Made by a program: the position numbers and the translations under genes. The notes under the pieces are model-generated. The model ran no database searches. It saw nothing but the letters and a program-made list of their open reading frames with translations, and had not been told where the DNA came from. A stretch of DNA of 64,000 nt from Sphingobacterium sp. HMA12 (GTDB taxonomy: Bacteria > Bacteroidota > Bacteroidia > Sphingobacteriales > Sphingobacteriaceae). Where the stretch lies: assembly GCF_002933815.1 (NCBI RefSeq), contig NZ_BEYR01000007.1, positions 186,001 to 250,000 of the forward strand, written 5' to 3'. Of this stretch, positions 20,701 to 30,000 are shown one piece after another. Position 1 is the first letter of the stretch. The number at the start of each line of letters is the position of its first letter.

Positions 20701-20814
20701 TTGGTCAAAAATAGAGCTGGAAACAACCAAAGTGCCAATGCCGGGGTGGGACTGGATTTTAATTCCTATCCGTCCATGCGTTCATTCACTTTTGGCGTAA
20801 GTGCCACATTTTAA
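17716..20814 (+). CDS. SusC-like TonB-dependent outer-membrane transporter
   Basis: Transports the glycan product targeted by this operon. The signal peptide ends at about residue 26 (CLAG), followed by a carboxypeptidase-regulatory-like domain (about 28-110), EDVVVIGYGKQKKSDLTG, a plug with SIRIRGTNSISGS and SMDILKDASATAIYGSRGANGVI, and a barrel ending in VSATF. Length is 1032 aa. No STN domain is present between the signal peptide and the regulatory domain, which is unusual beside a FecI/FecR pair. It starts 4 nt after fecR and is followed after 26 nt by its SusD partner. Confidence 0.95.
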   Translation: MVELNLTKKPFFVLLLLTLMSFQCLAGTINGVVKNAAGQRLAGVSIVLKNAGSNFSTSGSSAADGSFRFAEVPNAKGYELTFSYIGYQTYVEKNVQVSASGATTLSIILEDQVNQLEDVVVIGYGKQKKSDLTGAIASLSSNELTKGGAVSNVGQALQGKASGVVVTQNSKAPGGSTSIRIRGTNSISGSNDPLYVIDGFPTNNGININPEDIASMDILKDASATAIYGSRGANGVIIITTKRGKTDQNNITYSGYVGTQNPINPFTFLDGKQYMNLANALYKEIEGQENQEYAVYTKSQLESDVNTDWVKETMRNSVLQNHNLQFSGGGEKTKVLTSLGYFDQKGVLKTTDFNRISGRINVDQKVNDFIRTGATISAQREKSNMQLYDGNILNSNVLYSILTYDPTVPVYNADGSFGRPPGGQGDNPLANLISRINDVQRDKLNGNIFVEVNPIKELTLRMSAGTEITHDQLGSYLTRDSYQGGIDDGVASQADYNETHNLIDFYATYAKVFNEKHSLNVMGGYSYEKYVRNNKGINVKGFSTDLLEYNNLGMASSITGVNSAKSENLVISFFGRVNYTYDDKYLLTATLRRDGSSRFSPNHRWGTFPSAAFAWKINNEDFMQEQQLFSDLKFRLGYGQTGNDRVADYASYGLMDNGHYTFDGINNAGGVKQNPTYPENDKLKWESTTQYNAGIDFSFFKNRLAFTLDAYYKKTNDLLIRSILPYYTGYTSGQRNLGSMNNKGIEFSVTSKNMVGEFTWETKLNLAMNRNKVSSLGGEPEQLLTSSKPMGNVSEEAYSVIRVGESLGSLFGYKYLGVIQQGENYAPQPNSKPGDPKFADVNGDGTINSADRTIIGRGYPKLNFGMTNSFTYKQFDLTAFVYGNIGNDLLNMTRMNIEWKRGIEALNRWTPTNTNTDIPRNGFYYMNYGGYINDHFIENASFLRLRNLTLGYTIPLKTKAIQSIRMYGMAENLFTISNYSGWDPEVDTKGYENDALVKNRAGNNQSANAGVGLDFNSYPSMRSFTFGVSATF

Positions 20815-20840
20815 CAGGTAATACCTTAATTTTAAATGAC

Positions 20841-22403
20841 ATGAAGACCATTAAAAGTAATTTTAAATATATACTAGGGCTAGCCGGACTAGCGTCTATT
20901 CTTACCGGAACTTTGCAAAGCTGTACCAAGCTTGAACCAAAATTGTACAGCGATCTAACCACCAAAAATGCCTATTCGACAGAAAGTGATATTAATGCGG
21001 CTTTGACTGGTATATACACCAGTTTATCGCCTTATCCCGGTGATGCTTATCTCTATTATGCAGGATATCTGGTGATGATTACAGATTATGCGACTGACAT
21101 CGGATTTTCGACTGCCGCCGGAGATCCCACTCGGATGAGCAATTTTACGTACGATGACAATAACCGATATTTTAAGTTCAACTACCAGAATATGTATCAG
21201 GTCATCAGTAATGCCAATATGCTGATCGACCGTATTGAAAATGTAACGATTCCGGAGGATCGTAAGAAGGAGATTATTGCACAGGCTCGATTTCTGAGAG
21301 CATTATCTTATATGGATCTAACGGATGCGTGGGGGCCAGTACCGCTAATTACAACCGTAAAAAATCCTACGGAAAGCTATAATGAACCTTTGGCTACAGT
21401 GGAAAAAATCGACATGCAGATCGCGGAAGATTGTCAATATGCGATAGATAACCTTCCTGAACTATGGGCGGCTGATATAGGGCGTGCGACAAAAGGAGCT
21501 GCGCTTACCTTGATGGGTAAGATGTATATGCGTTCTCATAGCTATGAAAAGGCAAAGATCTACATTGATCAGGTACTGGAATTACGGGAAAAAGGGATAT
21601 ATAAATTAAATCCTGACTTCAAGAAAGAGTGGTCTGACGAAAATAAAATGGATATGGGCTTGATCTTTGGTGTCTTACATGAACCTACTTTAAATGGCGG
21701 GGAGATTACAAACCATTTTGGACCAACCGATAATCGGGAGGTACCTGACCGTTGGCAATATTATGGTGTTTCGCTCGATTTTTGGCGGAAATATAGTGAT
21801 TTAGATCCCCGTAAGCAGTTCTTTTATTACAATTATGAAGGCAAGGCAGCAAGAGACAAGAATACTAAGCATGGATTCTTTTATATGTTACCTGCCAAAG
21901 GACAAACGACTCCGCCTAGCGATACGGTTAAATTTTTGCAAAATGTCGCTACGAAAAAATATTCTTACGGCATGATCAATAATTCCTATCTCGATGGACG
22001 GACCATTCAGGTATTTCGTTTAGCGGATGTTATTCTGTGCAAAGCAGAAATCGAAAATGCCCTGAACGGGCCTGCCGCGGCACTACCTTACATTAACGAA
22101 ATACGTGAGCGGGCTGGTGCGCCAGCATATGGGGAGCATCCTAATTTTCCAGTTCCGGCAAGCAAGGAAAGCATGATTGATGCATTGGTCGATGAACGCG
22201 GTTTTGAGCTGGTCTTTGAATATAAAAGGCGCCAAGATCTGATTCGATTGGGCCGATATGAAAAGGTGAGTAATGCTTATCTTAAGGGCCGTGGACTAAA
22301 AGAGAATGTGACCGAAGCGATGCGGTATTTTCCTTATCCGTTGGAAGAAGCCCGTTTGCATCATGAAATGACGACGGCAAATCCATCACGACTGCCTAAA
22401 TAA
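20841..22403 (+). CDS. SusD/RagB-family surface glycan-binding lipoprotein
   Basis: Partner lid of the preceding SusC. The lipoprotein signal has predicted lipidated C28 (TLQSC). The 520-aa protein contains ARFLRALSYMDLTDAWGPVPL in the helical N-terminal part, and FRLADVILCKAEIE, DERGFELVFE and RRQDLIRLGRYE in the SusD domain. It is followed after 21 nt by the arylsulfotransferase-like gene, so all seven genes from 16082 to 30125 appear to be co-transcribed. The ligand is unknown. Confidence 0.94.
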   Translation: MKTIKSNFKYILGLAGLASILTGTLQSCTKLEPKLYSDLTTKNAYSTESDINAALTGIYTSLSPYPGDAYLYYAGYLVMITDYATDIGFSTAAGDPTRMSNFTYDDNNRYFKFNYQNMYQVISNANMLIDRIENVTIPEDRKKEIIAQARFLRALSYMDLTDAWGPVPLITTVKNPTESYNEPLATVEKIDMQIAEDCQYAIDNLPELWAADIGRATKGAALTLMGKMYMRSHSYEKAKIYIDQVLELREKGIYKLNPDFKKEWSDENKMDMGLIFGVLHEPTLNGGEITNHFGPTDNREVPDRWQYYGVSLDFWRKYSDLDPRKQFFYYNYEGKAARDKNTKHGFFYMLPAKGQTTPPSDTVKFLQNVATKKYSYGMINNSYLDGRTIQVFRLADVILCKAEIENALNGPAAALPYINEIRERAGAPAYGEHPNFPVPASKESMIDALVDERGFELVFEYKRRQDLIRLGRYEKVSNAYLKGRGLKENVTEAMRYFPYPLEEARLHHEMTTANPSRLPK

Positions 22404-22424
22404 TAATAAAAGCGAATAAAAAAT

Positions 22425-23912
22425 GTGCAGATGAAATTATTCAAAGCAATTAGTGTACTAGCTGTTATTGCGGCTGCTTCCGTTGGTTACTATTATTATA
22501 CCAACCAGATTGAAATCGAAACGATTGAACTGACATCCCCAAATAATCTTCCTCTGGATGAGGATATTCATGTGCGCCTCAATAAAGCCGCGGATGTATA
22601 CATTGAGTACTGGAAAGAGGGTGATGCAGCTGTACAACAAACTGTCAGGTCGGGATCGGCTCTCAGTCATCGTTTTCACCTATTGACGTTGGAACCCAAT
22701 AGCAGGTATAAATTTCGGGTGGTCATCGATCGGGCAATCCCCACCAAATCCAATGAGCAGTCTTTTAAAACCAGGCCACAATCGCCCTGGATGGTACATG
22801 ACTGGATCAAAGCTGATCATCCACATGATGAAAAAGCACTGGGAAATGGTCTGGTATTATTATGCTACCGTGGATATCCAGGTTATATGGCCATGGTGGA
22901 TGGGAAGGGAACGATCCGATGGTATTGGCAGGATGAGAAACTGGGGGTACGCTTAGCTTCTTTGACGCCTAGGGGAACAATTTTGGCTTTGCTAGCTCCT
23001 GCGAGCAAAGATGAATTCAATAAACCCAATCAGCCGAATAAGAAATCCACCAATGCCAGTTATTACCTGCGTAGTGGACGGATCGGATTTGTAGGGGGGA
23101 CCGTATTGGTTGAGATTGATCTGACAGGGAAAGAACTTACCCGAATAGACCTCGACAAAAAAGGGATCGTTATGCATCACGATGTACAGATGGATCAACA
23201 ACATAATATTGTTGGTATCGTCCGGGATTTTAGAATAGACGATAGGCCTAGGCACCCCAGAGATACCCTTTGGGGAGATGCGATCTTAACGATGGATACC
23301 AAGGGAAATGTGTTGAAAAAATGGTCTCCTTGGACAAAATGGGATATCCAGAATGATAAAAAGCTGGATAGCTTGAAGCACGATAGATTCCATTTTAATA
23401 CGATTTCTTTTGATAGGGACAGTAACTATTTGACTTCTTCACCTATTGAAAATCAGGTGTGGAAAATTGATGCGAAAACAGGTGATATCCTCTGGAAACT
23501 GGGAAAGGATGGAGATTTTAAATTGAAGGATAATGAGCTGTTTTATTTTCAGCATGCACCGCATATCACCAAAACAGGTGAGCTCTTATTGTTTGACAAT
23601 GGTGATTTTTCGCCCCGGGATAGTACCACAGCCAATAAACAGTCTCGCGCTATAGCCTTTAAGCTCGACCAAAAAAATAAAACGGCTTCCATGGTTTACG
23701 CAGCCCCTATTCCCAAAAAGCAATTTACGGCCAGAATGGGAAGTGCTTATGCGTTAGACAATGGTAACTTGCTGCAAACAAGTTCCAAGACGGGCTCTGT
23801 GCTCATTACCGATAAAAAAGGGCAGGTATTGTGGGAACTGAATGCTTATTTTATACCATACCGGGCGGTATATGTCCCCGCGGAAATTTGGAGTAAATAC
23901 CGAAAAAACTAA
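22425..23912 (+). CDS. arylsulfotransferase (ASST)-like beta-propeller protein
   Basis: The family moves sulfate between phenolic compounds in the periplasm through a sulfo-histidine. The 495-aa protein has an N-terminal hydrophobic anchor (about residues 5-25), a small beta-rich domain (about 30-120) like the ASST N-terminal domain, and a propeller. Histidines that match the E. coli AssT active site from memory are H252 (MHHDVQ), H323 (RFHFNT) and the proposed nucleophile H377 (QHAPHI). The position where AssT has its catalytic Arg looks like P340 (SSPIEN). It may therefore act differently or only bind ligand. Such a gene inside a SusC/SusD operon is unusual. The fold is fairly sure; the activity is uncertain. 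Confidence 0.72.
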   Translation: MQMKLFKAISVLAVIAAASVGYYYYTNQIEIETIELTSPNNLPLDEDIHVRLNKAADVYIEYWKEGDAAVQQTVRSGSALSHRFHLLTLEPNSRYKFRVVIDRAIPTKSNEQSFKTRPQSPWMVHDWIKADHPHDEKALGNGLVLLCYRGYPGYMAMVDGKGTIRWYWQDEKLGVRLASLTPRGTILALLAPASKDEFNKPNQPNKKSTNASYYLRSGRIGFVGGTVLVEIDLTGKELTRIDLDKKGIVMHHDVQMDQQHNIVGIVRDFRIDDRPRHPRDTLWGDAILTMDTKGNVLKKWSPWTKWDIQNDKKLDSLKHDRFHFNTISFDRDSNYLTSSPIENQVWKIDAKTGDILWKLGKDGDFKLKDNELFYFQHAPHITKTGELLLFDNGDFSPRDSTTANKQSRAIAFKLDQKNKTASMVYAAPIPKKQFTARMGSAYALDNGNLLQTSSKTGSVLITDKKGQVLWELNAYFIPYRAVYVPAEIWSKYRKN

Positions 23913-23940
23913 TTAAAATCAATGCAGATTCCTAATTTAT

Positions 23941-26900
23941 ATGCTGATGAAAAAAACTATAACCTATTTTAAGCTGGCAACAATACTCGCCGTATCTTTG
24001 ATCGTAAACACAGTTGGGGCACAGCTGGCCTGTCCGCCTGAAAAGCAAAAATGGGATGCTGATCAGCTGGGAAACCATCGCGCAGTACTGAAGGTAAACT
24101 CGGATCAAAAAGAGATTCAGGTAGTTATTCCCTGGCGCAACCGATGGGTGGGCGCAAACCAACAGGTAATTATCGTGGACAGTACCAGCAGTAAGCAAAT
24201 TGCGCCTAGCAATTATTTGTGGATGAATGCTGAATCTGGTGGCATACGCTTTCAGCCGACTTCCGGCAGGGGGATATATTATGTCTACTACTTGCCCTAT
24301 AAGATGGGGGGGCGGAGCCGTAATTACCCTGATGCAATCTATCTGAAAAATAGTGCACCCAATGCGGCGCAAGCGACAAAAAATACCGTCATAACTTCCA
24401 AAGGTGTCACTGTCGAACGGTTTGATGCCGTGGATCAGTACAATGGCAATGACCCTATGGAGGTATTGGCAACTAAAGTGGAAATCAAAAATTTTTTAAA
24501 TCGCCATGTAAAAGAAGATTATTTCATTTTTCCCGAAGGACGGGAGTTTCCGATCAAAATGGAAGATGACCTCCCACAGCTGTGGATGACAAAAGCGAAA
24601 GTTCGGAGTCAATTGGAGGGCAAGGCACAAAAAGGTGAATATTATGCTTTTCAATTGGGATTGTGGTCGCCCAAACAAGATCTAAAAGCGATTCAAGTGT
24701 CATTTTCAGATTTTAAGTCCGATGACGGAACCGTTATTGCAGCCAATAGCTTGAGCTGTTTAAACACACAGGGCACAGATTATACGGGAGAAGCGATGCA
24801 TTTAACAGTGAATGTACCTTTGAATAAGATACAGGCGTTGTGGTGTGGCATGCAAGTGCCTGAAAATATTCCGGAGGGAACTTACTTCGGAATAGTGACC
24901 GTAAAGCCGAACAATGCTACGGCTAAGAAGGTTAGGCTGGTATTTCAAGTAGCTGAAAATGCTAATGGAACCTCCAGTGCCGACCAGCCCTGGAAAATGA
25001 CGCGTTTGCCATGGCTTAATTCAACATTGGCACAAAAGAATACAGTTATAGCTCCGTATACGCCAATTGCATTGACAGCTGATTCTACATTACAACTCTT
25101 AGGACGTGAAGTTAAACTGAGTCCAAGTGGCCTGCCTAAACAGATTAGTACATTTTTTACGCCTGAAGTGACATCCATCTCAACACAGCCCAATGCATTA
25201 TTGTATGAACCTGTACATTTTCATTTCTATCGTGCTGCAGACGGAAAGGAGATACAGTTAAAGGCTACGGGTGTTCAATTTAAAGAGAAAAATGAAGGTG
25301 AGTATCGTTGGATGGCGAAAAATGAATCGGCCGACCTTACTATGGAAGTAGAAGGACGGCTCGAATTTGACGGGTATCTACATTATGTGGTTAAGCTAAC
25401 GGCTTTAAATGATATTGCCTTAAAAGATATCAATATGCATATCCCAGTCATGCCTGACAAGGCAAACTACTTTATGGGACTGGGACAGAAGGGAGGCAAA
25501 AGACCAGAACAGCTTGTCTGGAAATGGGATGTTGCCAATAAGAATCAGGATGGGGGCTGGATCGGTGCCGTAAATGCAGGACTTCAGTTTTCCCTTCGCG
25601 ATGAGCATTATTCACGACCGCTAAATACAAACTTCTATCTTCAAAAACCATTGGTGCTGCCAACCTCCTGGGGCAATGATAACAAAGGTGGGATAGACAT
25701 TGGTCTCAAAGGGAAATCGGTTTTGGTCAACAGCTATAGTGGCGAACGCCAGTTAGAAAAGGGAACGGTACTCTATTATAATTTTAATCTATTGATTACG
25801 CCATTCCATCCGATCAATACCGAGGCGCAGTGGAATGAACGTTACTATCACGCTTATAAACCCGTGGATTCGGTCGTTGCCAGCGGGTCGAATGTCATCA
25901 ATATCCATCATGCCAACGTGATCAATCCCTATATCAATTATCCATTTATTGCGACCAAAGAGATGAAGCAATATATAGATCAGGCGCATCAGGCCGGATT
26001 GAAGGTGAAGATTTATAATACCGTACGCGAAGTATCCAATCGAGTTTACGAACTCTACCCTTTAAGGAGCTTGGGGAATGAAGTGTTTTCATCAGGTAAA
26101 GGTGGTGGTTACTCTTGGTTGCAGGAGCATCTGGGGAAAAATTACATCGCCGCCTGGTATGTTCCGGAATTTAAAGATGCCGCAATTATTAATAGCGGCA
26201 TGAATAGATGGCACAACTATTATGTGGAGGGCATGAACTGGCTGGTCGACCACATTGGCATCGATGGAATCTATCTGGATGATGTTGCATTCGATCGGGT
26301 AACAATGAAACGCATTAAGCGGGTATTGACCAAAAATGGAAAATCGGGTCTCATAGATTTGCACTCTGCGAACCAGTATAACAAAAGCGACGGCTTTAAC
26401 AATAGTGCGAATCTTTACCTTGAACATTTTCCTTATATCAATAGATTATGGTTTGGAGAATATTTTGACTATGAAAACAATCAGCCTGATTTCTTTCTGA
26501 CCGAAGTGAGCGGTATCCCTTTTGGATTGATGGGTGAAATGCTTCAGGATGGCGGTAATCCCTGGCGTGGAATGATCTACGGGATGACCAATCGGATGCC
26601 CTATCAGAAGTTGACTCCAAAGGATTTATGGAAAACATGGGACAACTTCGGTATCAAGGGAAGCAATATGATCGGCTATTGGTCTCCAAATGTTCCGGTA
26701 AAAGCGGATAACGAAAAGGTATTGACAACTGTTTATGCCAAACCTGGAAAAGCGATGGTCGCTATAGCCAGCTGGGCAGATACTGACGTTGATGTGATGC
26801 TGGCGATTGACTGGGTTAAACTAAGCATTGATCCCAAAAAGGCAAAATTCTCGATTCCGACGATAGCCAATTTTCAGCCGGGAACCGCATATACGCCAGG

Positions 26901-26955
26901 CGATAAGATTTCTATTGCGAAGAATAAAGGAATTATTTTGTTAATAGAACAATAG
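23941..26955 (+). CDS. secreted glycoside-hydrolase-like barrel protein, 1004 aa
   Basis: A signal peptide ends near residue 28 (TVGA). The N-terminal 620 residues are beta-rich and probably contain a mutarotase-like sandwich. From about residue 640 a (beta/alpha)8-type region contains an acidic strand end, GIDGIYLDDVAFDR (D780, D781, D785), that looks like a catalytic loop, followed by HSANQY and YLEHFPYINRLWFGEY. The C-terminus is a small beta domain. It resembles proteins labelled glycoside hydrolase domain-containing (DUF6067 type), but I cannot assign a CAZy family or substrate. It sits 28 nt after the ASST-like gene. Alternative starts are Met1 or Met3. Confidence 0.62.
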   Translation: MLMKKTITYFKLATILAVSLIVNTVGAQLACPPEKQKWDADQLGNHRAVLKVNSDQKEIQVVIPWRNRWVGANQQVIIVDSTSSKQIAPSNYLWMNAESGGIRFQPTSGRGIYYVYYLPYKMGGRSRNYPDAIYLKNSAPNAAQATKNTVITSKGVTVERFDAVDQYNGNDPMEVLATKVEIKNFLNRHVKEDYFIFPEGREFPIKMEDDLPQLWMTKAKVRSQLEGKAQKGEYYAFQLGLWSPKQDLKAIQVSFSDFKSDDGTVIAANSLSCLNTQGTDYTGEAMHLTVNVPLNKIQALWCGMQVPENIPEGTYFGIVTVKPNNATAKKVRLVFQVAENANGTSSADQPWKMTRLPWLNSTLAQKNTVIAPYTPIALTADSTLQLLGREVKLSPSGLPKQISTFFTPEVTSISTQPNALLYEPVHFHFYRAADGKEIQLKATGVQFKEKNEGEYRWMAKNESADLTMEVEGRLEFDGYLHYVVKLTALNDIALKDINMHIPVMPDKANYFMGLGQKGGKRPEQLVWKWDVANKNQDGGWIGAVNAGLQFSLRDEHYSRPLNTNFYLQKPLVLPTSWGNDNKGGIDIGLKGKSVLVNSYSGERQLEKGTVLYYNFNLLITPFHPINTEAQWNERYYHAYKPVDSVVASGSNVINIHHANVINPYINYPFIATKEMKQYIDQAHQAGLKVKIYNTVREVSNRVYELYPLRSLGNEVFSSGKGGGYSWLQEHLGKNYIAAWYVPEFKDAAIINSGMNRWHNYYVEGMNWLVDHIGIDGIYLDDVAFDRVTMKRIKRVLTKNGKSGLIDLHSANQYNKSDGFNNSANLYLEHFPYINRLWFGEYFDYENNQPDFFLTEVSGIPFGLMGEMLQDGGNPWRGMIYGMTNRMPYQKLTPKDLWKTWDNFGIKGSNMIGYWSPNVPVKADNEKVLTTVYAKPGKAMVAIASWADTDVDVMLAIDWVKLSIDPKKAKFSIPTIANFQPGTAYTPGDKISIAKNKGIILLIEQ

Positions 26956-27068
26956 AACAATTCGCATGTAAATAAATTCGAGCTGTTGTAGACTAAATCG
27001 GAGGAGAGGGGGAATGGTGGTCGAAAATTTTCGATAGCTCGTTGATTAATGGATAAAATAGGTATTCA

Positions 27069-30000
27069 ATGAAAAAATGGCTTGTGTTATTGGTCTTGGG
27101 GCATGCTATGCTGACTGTGTTGGCTCAAAGCCCCACCAAAGTCTCTGAAAGGAAAAAACAGTATATAACCTATCCGTTTTCGGATCCCGACCCGATCGCA
27201 TCGGTGCAAAAGCTATATCCTTATTTTCGATTTGATGGTTTTACAGATACCGCTATTGAAAAGGAGTGGAAGACTGTCGTCCTGGAAAATGATTATATCC
27301 GAGTCCAGATTATGCCTGAAATAGGCGGTAAGATCTGGTCTGCTTACGATAAGATAGGTAAACGGGATTACATTTATAACAACGGCGTGGTGAAATTCAG
27401 AGATATTGCCATGCGGGGGCCTTGGACAAGTGGTGGTATTGAGGCAAATTATGGTATCATCGGCCATACACCGAATACATCCACTCCCGTGGATTACCTG
27501 CTGCAGAATCACGCTGATGGTAGTGCAAGTTGCTTTATCCATGCTTTTGATCTGTTGAGCCGGAGCAACTGGACTTTGGAAATTCGGTTGGAAAAAGACA
27601 AAGGTTATTTCTCTACACGTTCTTTCTGGTCCAATACCAGTGCTGTGGAGCAACCATACTATACCTGGATGAATCTGGGGGTAGCTGCTGGTGAAGATCT
27701 GAAGTTTTTGTATCCGGGAAACCGCTATATCGGTCACGATGGGGATGCCCATCCGTGGCCAATTGATGCGAAGGGACGCGATCTGTCTCATTATCGTGAA
27801 AATGCGTTTGGTAGTTCGAAGTCATACCATGTGCTAGGTGCACATAGTAGGGCCTTTGGTGTATATTATAAGGATCGCGATTATGGCATAGCCCGATATG
27901 CCTTACGTGAAGATAAATTGGGTAAAAAAATATTTCTATGGTCACAGGCAGGGGACGGACAGATCTGGGAAAAGTTGCTGACCGATCAGAGTGGTCAGTA
28001 TGTGGAGATTCAGAGTGGTCGGCTATTCAATCAAAATGTGTCATCGAGCAGTTTAACACCATTCAAACAAATCGGATTTGCGCCTTATCAGAGTGATTCA
28101 TGGACAGAGTATTGGATGCCGTTTGCGGGAATAGGGCAGCCGAAAGGTTTTCAACTATCTGCTGCGCTACAGGTGAAGCAAGAAGCAAAAACACTACTGT
28201 TAACGGTTGACCCCAAGCGGCCTATAAAGGACAGTATCTTTGCGCTCGATAGTAATGGAATGATGTTGGGAGCCAGTTTTTTAGTTGCCCAAGTAGGGGA
28301 AGTGAAACAAGTCGCTCTGGAATTGAAAAATGACGATATACCCTATTATCTCAAAATGGGGCCGGATTATTTCGATTTACGGCAGGATGAAAGTGGAAAG
28401 GCGCTAGATCGGCCAATGGAATTGATCAAAGAGTCACCCCCGGATAGTAATCAAACAAAACTATTTCAAGCTCGTGATCTCCTCCGGTTTAGGCAATATG
28501 GAGCAGCGGAAGCACTGTTAAACGGTTTGACGGAAAAGCAAGTTCCCAAATTGGACCTCCTGTTGGAAAGGGCAAAGCTAGCGTGGTTCAAAATGGATTA
28601 TAAAGCGTGTTATGCTTATGCACGCCAGGCGCTGGCAACGGATACTTATTACGCCCCGGCAAATTATTATTATGGTCTGGCGGCCATCAAGCTGGGGAAA
28701 GTACAGGATGCATTGGATGGTTTTGAAGTGGCATCGTTGGATCCGGTGTGGCGTAGCCCAGCGTATCTGCAGCTTGCCAAACATCACTATCGGATCAAAC
28801 AGGATGAACCGGCACTCGCCTATGCCGAAAAAGCAATACTGTCGAATGCTTTAAATATAGATGCACTGCAATTGCAGCTGCTCATTCAAAAGCGAAAAGG
28901 AATTCCGATGGACACTGCTTCGTATCAACGGATTGCTCGATATGATCCGTTCAATACTTTTATTCAATTTGAGGAGAAAAATGAGGTGTTATCGAAGCAG
29001 GAATTTGCTGCTGAAAAATGTTTTGAATTGGCGATCTGGTATGCTGACTTACACGAATATAAGCGTGCGGCTGCCGTCCTTCATGGAAGCGATCCGCAGA
29101 CGGAGATGCTATTGTGGCTCGCCTGGCTGACCAAAAATGATCCTATACTGAGCCAGAGTTACCTAACACGAGCGGTAGCAAGCAACCCTGCCTTTGTGTT
29201 TCCGTTTCGTGAGGAAAGTGAGCCGGTGTTTGAGTGGGCCGCAGAGCGGCTCAAAAGCTGGAAAGTAGCTTATTTGCAAGCGTTACTTTATCGTTTTCGA
29301 AATCAAGGCCAAAAGGCTCAACAGCTATTGGCTATTGTAGAGAACGAACCAACGGATTTTGGAGCCTACTTTGCCCTGAAATCAAGTCTGGAGGGAGATA
29401 AGCAGATTGATTTGGCCATTGCGGATATGCAACGAGCAACCACCACCGAGCCGCATCAATGGCGGTATGGACTTCGTTTAGTAGCGTTGTTAAATCATGG
29501 GAAACGGTATGAACAGGCGCTTCGGGTTAGTGGAAACTATCGCCGGGCATTTCCAAGGAATTATATCTTGACTTTGGCACATGTGCGGACGCTATTGTTG
29601 AATCAGGAATATGTACGTGCTGAAGCTGAATTGAAAAAGGTTAAAATCCTTCCTTTTGAAGGGGCAACCGAGGGGCATAACTACTATGTACAGACCAAAT
29701 TAATGCTGGCTTATCTGTATCTGCGGCAGCAAAAGTATAAGGAAGCAAGTCTGAAAGTAGAAGAATCCAGAGCTTGGCCACTCCATCTAGGCGTTGGGGA
29801 GCCCTATGGGGATGAAAAGAATGAAATTTTGGCCGATTGGCTTGCTGCTTTTCTCCAAAAACAAATAGGAAATAGTAGCGCCGAAACAAGTTTTTTGCAA
29901 CACTTAAGCCTGCATAGGGAAACCAGAAACAAGTATGAATATCTGCTCCGGCAGCTCGCTGCACAACGAGTGGGTATAGTACCCGCTACTGAAACGAAAA

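Noticed and set aside
22425..23912. PQQ-dependent dehydrogenase as an alternative reading of the propeller protein.
   Set aside because: No tryptophan-docking repeats or PQQ-binding residues; the HHD, HFN and QHAP contexts fit ASST better.
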